NCBI GenBank assembly: GCA_037974665.1
Contig: CM075764.1
Span: 115,072,325 to 115,136,324 of the forward strand
DNA length: 64,000 nucleotides
Source: Ehretia macrophylla
Lineage: Eukaryota; Streptophyta; Magnoliopsida; Boraginales; Ehretiaceae
Reading direction: 5' to 3'
The notes below the pieces were generated by a model, which was given only the letters and a program-made list of their open reading frames with translations, was not told where the DNA came from and ran no database searches. Positions 12,456 to 23,000 of this stretch are shown here, in pieces (within the stretch, counting starts at the first letter, position 1; the number at the start of each line of letters is the position of its first letter). The translations under genes were made by a program, and so were the position numbers.

Positions 12456-13100
12456 CTATATGAATGTATATATATATATATATGTATATATATGTGTATG
12501 TATATACAAAAATATATGTATATATAGTATGAAAACGCATAGTATCAGATGAGCTGGAGGAATCACCTGGCCGGCTTGAGAGGACATAATCGCGATGGAA
12601 GCCGGTCCACGACCGGTCCGGTTCTTCATACCAGGCAAAGCAGCTTTAACCAAATGAAAAGTCCCGGTCAAATTAACATCAATCATGAACCTAATCTCCT
12701 CAATAGTCGATTTCTCCATCTCTTGAGCAACAAACACGCCTTGATTACAAATCAACACATCGACGGGGCCGGCACTTTCGACGGCCTTCGTAACGGCGTC
12801 AAAATCCCTAACGTCGGCGCTGTATATCGCCACGTCAATACCGGTTGCTAGCTTGATGGATTTCTTAGCTTCCTCGAGTTTACTGAGGTTTCGAGCTAAG
12901 ATGGAGACCTTCGCGCCTTCCAGCACGGCTTGCTGAGCCAACGCTAAGCCGATGCCGCTCGAGCCGCCGGTGATGAACACGTGGCGGTTCTTGATTGGGA
13001 CCTTGACTGGGCGTGGACGGACAATGAGGTAGAGGAAGATGAGGAGAGAGAGTGGGAGGACAAGGATGAGAGTGAGGAGAGCGAGTGATGCGTCCGCCAT
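10412..13100 (-). CDS. TSC10A: 3-ketodihydrosphinganine reductase (TSC10/KDSR)
   Basis: Exons: 13100-12567, 11314-11167, 10704-10412 (stop TAG at 10414-10412), giving 324 aa. It reduces 3-ketodihydrosphinganine to dihydrosphinganine with NADPH, the second step of sphingolipid synthesis, at the ER. An N-terminal hydrophobic segment (about residues 5-27) is followed by the Rossmann TGGSSGIG (44-51), the NQG motif of SDRs, the catalytic SS near 173-174 and YSASK (Y187, K191). A C-terminal hydrophobic region (GLLLSIVTTGM...FIEVVAAGLVRIVALCF) matches the membrane anchor of the plant family. Intron 1 (11315-12566) is loaded with microsatellites. Arabidopsis has two copies (TSC10A and TSC10B); which one this matches is not resolved, so the A in the symbol is provisional. 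Confidence 0.95.
11724..11790. repeat. (ATAA)n and (AT)n microsatellite in TSC10 intron 1
   Basis: About nine ATAA units are followed by (AT)n and then TTTATTTATTTA. The flanks are complementary, so the tract could fold into a cruciform. Confidence 0.85.
12187..12236. repeat. (AC)n microsatellite, about 23 units
   Basis: A long uninterrupted CA run in TSC10 intron 1, likely polymorphic. A second (AC)n run follows at about 12281-12314, ending in (AT)n. Confidence 0.9.
12281..12330. repeat. Compound (AC)n(AT)n microsatellite
   Basis: A CA run is followed directly by (TA)n in TSC10 intron 1. Confidence 0.85.
12430..12535. repeat. (AT)n microsatellite next to the TSC10 exon 1 donor
   Basis: Alternating TA with TG interruptions ends about 30 bp from the donor site at 12566. 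Reading the intron here gives only low-complexity sequence. Confidence 0.8.
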
Positions 13101-13159
13101 TGTTGATGTTGAATAAGCTTTTCACTCTTCTGAATAAGTGAAATAAAGTCAAAATTGTT

Positions 13160-13170
13160 GTATATATAGT
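13160..13170 (-). promoter_or_regulatory. TSC10 TATA box
   Basis: TATATATA at 13161-13168 lies about 60 bp upstream of the ATG at 13100. A short leader is implied. Confidence 0.45.
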
Positions 13171-13227
13171 TGAGTGCACGGAAATTGCACGACGTCGTTT
13201 AATTCTGTCTAGTCTAGATGCAAACAT

Positions 13228-16200
13228 GCCATCGTGTTAATAACTTGTTGATTTGTTAAAAGCTCATTTGTAATTAGTTAATGTAGTTATTTAGAAAATG
13301 ATTGATTTCATTTCATAAAATCATTTGATTAATGTTTCTAAAAATGCAATTTCTTTTTGTCAAACTAATTTATGTAATGATTTTATAAGCACTTGAAATC
13401 CAAAATTATGAGATAAAGACTAGGAAAGAAGGAAATGCATGTGGTTGTTTCGATTTATTTTTGTTGTGTGTAATAAATAACAATAAAATGTTTCATGCAC
13501 TACCTTTCGTCCTCCTTAAATTAGGCTTTCTTGCATAATAGTCTTCCTTTGGTCTCAGGTTCGTTACTTGCTAGCCTAGAGCTGACTCTTGCTATGATCA
13601 AGAAGTCTGCAGCTAATTATAGTTTCAGGGACGTCATTCTATTGTCCCGCAAAGCGCTCATCCTTGAACTCACGGGCACTGATAGCAAAGGGGTCCCACT
13701 TATTAAAGCGAGGTTGAGCGAGAGGTATATTCACTTTAGCCAAAGGGTTCAATCACATAATAGAATAGAAATGGAGGCCAAATTTTTTCCAGATAGAATG
13801 GGAAGCCCTCATTTTGTCATCCTTAATGCGCTCCTTCTATTCTCTAGAATTTAACAATTCAATGATTCGCATACCAAAATCTAGCAACAAAGCTTCGTTA
13901 CCAACTTTACAACTCACTCCTTTCCATTCTTTTTCCCCCACTCCAATCCATAAAAGGACGACAAATGAAAGTACTAAAATATCCATGATCATTTAATGTT
14001 TAATTTTTTTAAAAAATAATAATTAATGACTTTTTATCTAAAATTAGCAGTATTTCTTTAATTTTTTCTTCAATCTAAATAATTAATCACAAATATTTTT
14101 CCTTTATCTTTGATGATGATTATTTTTTAATTCAAGAGAAGCTTAAACCATACAATATATATTAAATGATGTCATTTGTGAGAATTAATCATGCAACTTC
14201 TCGCAATTACAACTACAAATATACCACTAGACTAAAGGCCTAGTTCTTTTGATGATTTTTTGCTCTACTTTCCCCTCTTTTTTGTTCCCTCAACGATTTG
14301 AGCATTTCAAAAGAAGCAAAACTTTTATATGCTTTCAAACAATTCAAATTTGCTTATAGAAAATTTAGTTGCTTATAAGCACATTTTAGTGTATAGCTAA
14401 GTCAAACGTGCTCCTATTCAAGCTCAATAGCTCGTTAATAAAAACTGACTATAAATGGAAAGGATATTGTCTAAAATCATACGTAAATCATCATCCAAAT
14501 TGCCAAAAGTAATTTAATTTGGTCAAATTCTTTAAACTTATCAAACTATTTCTTTTAAACTTCATTAGATATTAAAATTAGTTTTAACCGATCCTACAAG
14601 AGGGAAACTTGAAGCACAAAAGTACATTCAAGATTCAAACTATTATAAATTGAATCGAAAAGTCGAATATTTAGTTTCACAAATCTAAAAAATCACTACA
14701 ATTATCTTTATTTTAAATTAGTGTGAAGAGAGTTTTTAGAAAACTAAAAGATGGAGAGAAGCTTGTCGTTCCCATAACTTTGGTTACTCATACGTTAACA
14801 CTATTTTTTTTTTTAATTTTGAAATGACCATATAATTATACCAAATATATATTTCCTTATCGTCGAGTCGAGCGACATTCAATATGGGCCAAGTAAAAGA
14901 CCAAATTGATTATACTCATGGAACACTATGCTTTTTACAAGTGCTCGTTTGGAGGTTTGCACATATCCAACCATCGTGTGTAGGTTGGGATGAGGCATTG
15001 GGCTTTGTTTGTCTTGTTGGGTTTTTTATTGGGTATAATTTGTTGTAATGGGCTCGACCCATTAATAGAAGTCCCTTTTGTTGTGGTATACTTTTATTAA
15101 TGTAATATTTTCTTCCAACAAAATAAGAAAAGAAGGCAAGCATAGTTTATAAATATGAACAAATGGTCCATCCATCAAGTTTTATAACAAGCCTGTAAGT
15201 GCAGGACAACTATGGAATCTGAGAGGAGGGATAGGTTTAAATCTTATCAATACATATTCATATGATCAATTTATACATATATAATCATAATTAAGGAAAA
15301 AAAATAAAAGGAAGATAAGAAAAGATGGAATTGGTATTTATTTCACGCATGTTAATATAGTAGGATATATCGGAGGATTTGAATTACGTTATTATGTTAG
15401 GTTTATCCTTAAAATTATAGATCTCTGGATACAACATTACACCAAAGTATATGCACTAAATTAGTCTCTCTTTAACTCGAGATTTTTGGAGTTTGTTCTC
15501 TTTTTTGACCGCTTCTTACTGTTATATGATTGGAGATAACTATCTACTCGTAGAAGTTTAAAATGTGATAAATGTTGTATACATTGGTAACTTACATACC
15601 AATTTGCGAAAAATTATATTTGTTTAACTTTTGTCAATATAGTCTTTTTTCCCTTCAAAAAATATTAAATATGTCCACCCCCAAGAGTAAAGCTCTCAAT
15701 TTCTTACGTTAAACGTCTTTCTTTTAGCCACTTGTGTTTCGCTCTAGTCGTGATAAACTCTATTTTTGTTAACTAAGAATTATTATTTGCTCATGGATGG
15801 CTGCTGATGCATATCACAATTTAACTTCTCCGGGCGGTATGACAAAATATTCTTAGGAATATTTTGAATGTACTAAACAATTCTAATTATATTCTTAGAA
15901 ATCACATTCTCAAGAACGAAAATTCATTCCGTGAACCGAATAACTCTCATATGTATTGGTTTCGGGGACCATTTAGATTCCAAAGAGAAAACTGAGTTTG
16001 TGGCGAATGAAACCTAAAATGCTGAAAAAGACCTTGAAAAGCAAATTTTCATGAGAAACAAACACTTGGTTTTCATTTAATTTCAAAAGGAACTTTAATT
16101 TGCTTTTAAAATTTCAAAAGAAACTTTAATTTGCTTTTGAAATTCGTAGAACCTATAGAGTGGAGCACTTGAATAGGGAGGAAAGGCGAAAAGTGCAAAG

Positions 16201-17206
16201 AACACTGCTTTTCTAACGAAATTACATGTTAGATCATGTGGTATCACAATATAATATCCTCTATGACGTATTAGGATGCGATTCACTGCCCATGTATTGA
16301 TAAAGGTGAGAGGTTGTTTTCTACATTCCTACAAACTTTTGAGATAATTAGATTACTATGGTAATATAAAATTTAATATGCTTTTTTGATAAAATATGGG
16401 AGAAATATTAGCTCTTTACCCAGAAAAGAAATAAAAGACGTGATCTATAATCTTATAATCTTATTAATTATATCAATTTTTTTTTTTTTATAATAATTAA
16501 ACTGAAGTTTTCATAGAACATCGACAACTCCTCATCCTTGCCAGCTCCCAACGGAATCCAAAAAGACATCATGCCATCCCAAATGCGCTATACGAATAGT
16601 CTTTCATTTCCATTGACTCATAGTTCAAATTTATAATTAGGAAGCATCACATCTATTTCAAGAAACAAAAAATAAATAAAAATAAAAAAGTAAACGAAAT
16701 AAGAAACAAATCAGTGATTTTAAATATAACAAGCTTAATTTACAATATCAAGCTCCAAAAGGAACAACAATAATACATTCCACTAGAAGAGAGGCACAAA
16801 CTTTAGGTCAACCTTCCCAAATAGAACAATTTTCCGAGTACATAACCAATTACAATCGTTGGAGGGTTGATTGATCTAAACTAAAGACAAAAACTTAATT
16901 ATACAAGAAAGGTATTCTCATACGATATCTCTTTGTCTTCTTCTAAAGACAATATTAGGAGAATACTGGTCGGTCATCATTGTTCTTTCGATATACTTTT
17001 TAATCTAATTTTGAATTTGCACAAACGAGTACACTCCTGAATTGTAAGATAGACTGTCCCAATAAAAACCCAATCGATTCCACATCATATGATGAGGGTT
17101 GATTTAGTTTGACTTAATTATATCCAAACTATAGGCTGATTATATTTGCTTGATAGGTTGTTCATTAAGGAATTTATCTAAGGCTATTACTTATATTACA
17201 CATAAT
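13228..17206. other. Long AT-rich intergenic region
   Basis: No recognised gene. A 107-codon plus-strand ORF at 13531-13854 is the least random-looking one (MHNSLPLVSGSLLASLELTL at its start) but matches no family I know; its GC content is higher than its flanks, so it may be a decayed TE fragment. Around 14340-14420 a GCTTATAAGCAC...AAGTCAAACGTGCTCC stretch resembles the MITE-like sequence at about 46080-46220. The rest is AT-rich without structure that I can support. Confidence 0.45.
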
Positions 17207-18125
17207 CTATAATCTCCTATGGTTAAATGAATCAAGTGATGGTTTAATTTTACAAGGGACTTGTTGCAACCCTCTTGGGGTCTCATGAAACCTCCTTTGG
17301 TTGGAGGAATTATTAATATTATGCCTTCCCTGCCTATTCTTCCTTCTTGTGTGAGACAAACGAGGGATGAAAACTCCTGTTCCTTTGCTCTCTCTTCTGC
17401 ACGTTTGCTCATATAGAATTGATGATGTTTGTATAGCTGGACTAATTGCTTGAGAAAAAGCCTGCAAAATTCAAATTAAAGAATGTTCAAGATCAGCATA
17501 CAATACCATTTATGTTATTGATTAGTCAACTTTGACTTGCTTCAACCTATTGAAAATTATAGTTTGGAGAACCCCCGGACCCCTATGAGAGTGCCAATGG
17601 AAAATGATGAAAAAGGTAAAACATCACTAATTAGATTTATCCCCTCTAAGACGTCTTTGCCTCCATATCATAATAAAAGAAGAAAAAAAAAAAAACCACT
17701 TGTGTTATTGCCCTAGGACTAGAAATTATTATTATTTTTTATATGTTGCATGATAACTTTGTGTAACAAAGTTTGTTTTAATTTCAAAAGACCAACTAAG
17801 AAATGATGGTAACGATTCAAGTTCAACTACTAATCTGAAGTACATGGAATCTAATCAATTGAATTAAAATATATAGATTCATGTTAATAATAATAAGGGA
17901 ATCCAAGTCATTACACAACCCATGACGATTATATTACCGATACAATACTAGACGTTGAAGGGTAGTTAACTAATTAAACAATAGAAGTTGAAGAAGAACC
18001 TGTAGAGAAACTGAAGGGCATTGAGCAACTGAGTCATCTTCTTCATCATCCATGATTAGAAGTGATATTTGCTTGCTCAAGTCTGCAAAGAAAACATCAT
18101 CTTCTACTTCCACAGCTACTTCCAT
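17207..18125 (-). CDS. Small plant-specific protein with ESKGTGVFIPR motif, function unknown
   Basis: Two exons: 18125-18000 (42 codons) and 17461-17207, joined in phase 0 to give 126 aa. The first exon encodes MEVAVEVEDDVFFADLSKQI and an acidic MDDEEDDS stretch ending SVSLQ. The second contains CRRESKGTGVFIPRLSHTRRKNRQGR (residues about 62-87), a hallmark of an uncharacterised angiosperm family of small proteins. The C-terminal half is basic and Asn/Gln-rich, and no signal peptide or membrane segment is visible. It sits next to TSC10, as I believe its relatives (At3g06070, At5g19190) do in Arabidopsis. The basic tract might direct nuclear import, but no activity can be assigned. Confidence 0.8.
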
Positions 18126-18235
18126 GTGTGTAATATGTTGAACTGAAACTTCAACTCTTTTCTCTTTCTAAATCTATCATGCACCTTTCTTTACTTCTTC
18201 ATATAAATGGGATAAAAGTGTTTATAAATACTATA

Positions 18236-18311
18236 ACCCGAAGGATGGGTTAGGGTGTGATGTATATGGTTCTACCCGAAGAATGGGTTAGGGTGTGATC
18301 TATATGATTCT
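18236..18311. repeat. Tandem duplication, 38-bp unit, in the promoter of the small-protein gene
   Basis: Two units, 18236-18273 and 18274-18311, share ACCCGAAG and ATGGGTTAGGGTGTGAT and differ at a few positions. They lie just upstream of the likely TATA element (TTTATAAAC at about 18219-18229, read on the minus strand). Confidence 0.85.
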
Positions 18312-19389
18312 ACAGGTGGGTTGGTGGGGTCGCAAGATCTGAATTCTCTCTTAGCCTCATTATTTTATAGTCATCATCAAAATTTATCGTTGAGATTTAG
18401 GGTTTATTTAGTCTATTTGTGAAATTTTAACTATTGAATTGTAACTTTTAGTTAGAGTATCGATGTTAAATAGAAGTCGCTAATTATTTAATCTTGCCAT
18501 GTCAGAAATTAAAAACAACTTCTCGAATGATGTAAAAACAATTTTATGAAAGTTTATTTTTATACCTCTTTAAAAAATAAGCCAAATTGATTATTTCAAC
18601 TTCTAAACTAATACCCGTAGAAGCTCAAGAAACCATCCGACTCTGTACATTTATAATAGCTCTATAAAATGCTTGTAAATATTAGACCAAAATAGTATAT
18701 AATTTTAATCTCGTAGTGTTAGATGATCCAAATCTGGGTCATAATGGCCAAGATGGCCAGTTGGCTTATCTGTCCAAAGACCCACAATGGGCACAATCTC
18801 TCAAGGATCATGAAGTGTGATTGCTGATATTATCCAGATGGGAAAAGAGATGAGGAACAGCAGCTAGCAAGCCAACAGCCCACACCAAGATATCTGATCC
18901 TAGATAGATTTTCATCTTCAAGAATATACTTGGTTGTGAATGTATTAGCCTCTCTATTTCTCTGTCTCTTCTCCCATCCACTAGTTATGGTTCACACTTC
19001 ACCTGCGCACTGGAGGCAAACATTGCAATTATTAATCATGATCGTAGTTTTGACCTAAGATGCTTTATTATTTGTTGATTGACTAATAGGGTGGAATCAA
19101 AATTTTCATTTAGTAAAAATTAAAATTACATAATTTAATACTTATAGATAAAAAAAAAAATTAGTAGAAGTTAAATTAATTTTTTAACCTAAAAATACAT
19201 TCAATATACACACATTTTTTTTAAAAAAAAAATTGAGATTAATGAGAATTATAGTACTTGCCATAAAATAGTTCTGCTCTTGCTAAGCAGTGGATTATGG
19301 GTATAGATCCTTTCCTAACAAGAGTGTCTTCTAGTGCCAATAAGGTGAGCCTTTAGAGTTATATCCATCTCATATTCGATAGTTATGAT

Positions 19390-19432
19390 TGAGAGAGAAG
19401 AGAGAAGAGAGAAGAGAGAAGAGAAAGAGGAA
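19390..19432. repeat. Heptanucleotide (AGAGAAG)n purine tract
   Basis: Roughly five tandem AGAGAAG units; an all-purine strand that could form triplex DNA. Confidence 0.8.
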
Positions 19433-20552
19433 CGAAGAAAAAGAGGCAAGAAATTAGAGTTTAGAATGAAGGGCTGAGATTGATTGATTTGTGAACTGGT
19501 TGAGGACTATTTCATTTTTTACGTATTAAAAGACAAACTCGAGGATTCTGCTCCGTAGCTTCTCGGAACGTGGTGGAAACAGTTTCGAGCTATTTAAGAT
19601 TTTTGTGGATCTACACCACGACCAGGATCTGATTCCTTTATGGCTTAGATTCTTCACTGTAATTGTACATGTGATCAGCATATCATGCATGTTATCTTTG
19701 CAGGACAAGATACGATCTGTCCTAACATTTTGCTTACTAGTCAAAAGCATCAACCATTTTTGTGACTCGCTAAATATGCGAGTGGTTGTGAATTTAAATT
19801 TGATTAATTATATTATACGATTTTAACTTTTTCTTAAATTTTTTTTTAAAAAAATCAATGGATCAATTTAACATTTTCAACTAGTACACTTTTGTTTTGT
19901 TTTGTTAAATAAGCAGGTATATTCATTTTAAATCAATAATTATCAACAAAGTATAAAAGGATTGTTCACCATCTAAACTAACAAAAAACTCAATATTCCA
20001 CTTGAGTCTTGATAATTGCATGTTTTTTAATTGAGATATTATTGTATATCTAGAAATCACCACGAATTTATACTTAAAAGTGTGAAAATTCTGTGACTTT
20101 ATACTAAGTTTACAAAATCACTTAGTAATTAATTAACGCTCGCATCTTTACTAGTTTTAATTTTTAAAATTATTTAATTTTTACTGACTCTAACGAAAAT
20201 AATGTATATATTTCAACCGACTTTGAATTGCCAATCTACCATGAGCCTATACTTGCAAAGCTGAAAATTTAATAAGAAAATTATTTCTTATGGCAAACGC
20301 GACTTGACTATGAAACAAAAGTAACTCTACACGTGTATTGAATTTACTTGTGTATTAAAAGCTCTGATGGGCAGTGGAAGACTTTCCCAGTTTAATGATA
20401 AAGGTGTAAGGGTACTTACAAATCATAAGCATCAACCTTAACTTCCAAGAAATTGTAAGTGTTGACCATTAAGGATATGGACATTGACTCTCGAATCCAC
20501 CCCTTTGATTACGTTCTCACATGCTTTGACTAAATTCTGAGTGGAGAATGAT

Positions 20553-20570
20553 TGGTGGCCCTGGCCACCA
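20553..20570. other. Perfect short inverted repeat
   Basis: TGGTGGCC, a CT spacer, then GGCCACCA. It is GC-rich in an AT-rich setting; no role is apparent. Confidence 0.5.
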
Positions 20571-22889
20571 GGCTTGTTGGCTAACTGATTACGATACGGA
20601 CATTTGTTTTAATTGTATGATTTTTAATTTAAATGTGAAAAAAAATTTAGATTTATTTTCATAAATAATATTTCAAGTGATATAAAAATGGCTTTAGTCT
20701 CCTCGAATTAAAGAAAAATGAGGATTATTAAGTTACTATCTCATTTAAAAATTTAAATTATTAAAAAAAAATTTATTATATTATTTATTATTTTTAAAAC
20801 ACTCCCACACGTGCAAGTGGAGTTCCTTTTTTAGCTTGTATGTCAACAATTTTTTATGTTTTTAAATATGCGACAAAGGGACTTAAACTTTGAATTGTTT
20901 AATAATCTAAGTTCTCATATTAAGTTACTATCCCGTCTAAAAATTTAACCTGTTATTTTCTTCAACCAAGAGAAAGACCCCACACATTGCTGGAAATTAT
21001 GGTGCATATATTTCTCAGTGTCTATCTTGATTCGGAACTTCTACTTCCCTTGTGGCAATGAATGAACATCACCAAACGAATAGATGTCATAAGACTTGTT
21101 TTCCAAATTTCTTGGATTAGAATATTGGTCATTCGTAATGGACACGTAATGTCGGTGTTAGAGATAATATTAAAGTTGTTTATAAATGAGTGTCGTAAAT
21201 TTATGTTTAAACTCAAGTTTACTTTGGGTTAGGTTTCATTTTGGATTGTTATCTAGTGCCGGAAATAAATTTTTCGTACGCTACTTGTTCTTCTTGAAAA
21301 TGATTGACGGACCTGGACTTATTCGAAAGTGGTCATCAATGTAATTCGGCTTAACCTCCTTTTCATAAAAGAAAAAGCTTGGGTTTACCATATTAAGTCA
21401 ATTCATTTGAGACTCAAAATAATTATTTTAAACCTATGACAATTATCTTGCTTATAGACTCTAAATTTTGAATTTGGAACGTGACATAAATGATTCCTTC
21501 CCAACCGACAAGTGAGCTAATTGCATTAGAAATTCTCAAAGATCTTATACTATTTTCTTCTTATAAACTATCATATCAACGGGGACAAGGAAATTACTCA
21601 TTAGAAGGGAATGGTAAAATTTTATATTTGTTGGAAATATGATAAGTGTATATATATAACTAGTGTTATAACTTAAGCGGCAACTCTAAATAATCAATTT
21701 CGATCAATATATTTGAAATAAAATAACATTTTTAAATATATAACACTAATTTTGATTGTGAATCAAAAATTTCGTGCATGAAACTTGATAAGAAAGCTCC
21801 TAGTCTCCTTTATTTGAAGTGCCTGGGCCATGCCACTCGAAGAAATTTGGTGTTGCTATCAATCCATTTGCACTGACTATACCAAGTCGACTCCTCTATA
21901 GAGGATTTGGCTCTTAAAAGTGGAATCAATTAAAAGAAATTTTAAACGTGAAGAAAACGGAAGAGATATTATTCAAGGACATATGATTGCAAATGTTAAA
22001 TTATTGGAAACCTTGCTTGACTAGAGTTGGTAGAGCTCCGCTCTTGCAATTGGATCGATGCGATTACAAGTTTTGGATGTCTATTTGTTTAGACGATAAT
22101 GATAATATCTTGTATCTAAATTGGTGGCTCATTTTTTCAGAGTAATAGTTGAACATACTCGAAATATGTCACCAAAAGATTATTAAGACCAAAACAAACT
22201 ATCAAGAATGTAGAGGAAATAAGATGGCTAATTAATAAGATTTAGTATAGATCATACATAGACAGTAGTTGAAGTCGACAACTCTCCCAAGATTCCCTAA
22301 CATGATCTTATGCAAAGCACATTCTTCACTTAATATTTCTTTTAGATCAGCCGCTGAAATACATAACCTTCTGCAAACGGATAGCTTGGGCTTCGAGTAA
22401 AACAACTAAGCAGGATCAACTATATAAGCCTCACAATGCCACTTATTCCTATTAAAAACCATCTCTTTGTTAGTTCAATGTACGAAAGATCTCGTTTGAG
22501 TATGTATCGTAAAAGTGTCTCAACTCCACTCCTCGTAAGTGAAGGCTTGATAAATAATCTTGTCACACCTGCCTCCACAGGAAACCAAATAATCCAAAGC
22601 ATGATAAATATAATTACACAGTAAATTTAAATCAAGGCTTTAATGTTCCAATTCATCAGATATATGTCCCTTTTATATATACATATCTCGAAATGTCAGA
22701 AAATGAACCCACTTTGATCTCGTAAATATTCAGGTCAAGATATGGACAAAATTCAATGTTTGTGCCTTGAGATAACCCAGGGAGGGTGTTGCAGAAATAT
22801 AAGGCCTCCAACTTCATCTCACAGCCTTTTACCGGTGTGAAAAATAATGGAAGTAGCAATGAAAATTAGCCAAGAGCACCCAGTTAGGA

Positions 22890-22920
22890 GGGCCAGTGGG
22901 GGGAGGGGGAAGGGGGGGAG
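22890..22920 (+). other. G-quadruplex-capable tract downstream of ECR1
   Basis: Four G runs (3, 6, 5 and 7 bases) are separated by spacers of 5, 1 and 2 bases, about 90-110 bp beyond the ECR1 stop codon. The G-rich strand is the template strand of ECR1, so the transcript would be C-rich here. Confidence 0.6.
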
Positions 22921-23000
22921 AGAGAACAAAAGAGAAGAACCTGCATGCCCACCGGAAGAGTTCTCTATTCTGTCACTATAAAAAATGAGCATTACAAAAA

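Larger units (their letters stand above)
18312..22880. other. Intergenic region between the small-protein gene and ECR1
   Basis: No coding gene supported. Visible structures: a heptamer (AGAGAAG)n tract at about 19391-19430, a perfect 8-bp-stem hairpin at 20553-20570, and many A/T homopolymer runs. A tRNA-like promoter remnant may lie at about 22020-22075, but it is too degenerate to call. Confidence 0.45.

Noticed and set aside
13531..13854. 107-codon plus-strand ORF
   Set aside because: Not recognised, with no splice or promoter context. Kept only as a note in the intergenic entry.
22020..22075. tRNA gene-like A and B boxes
   Set aside because: No cloverleaf can be formed and the B box is degenerate.
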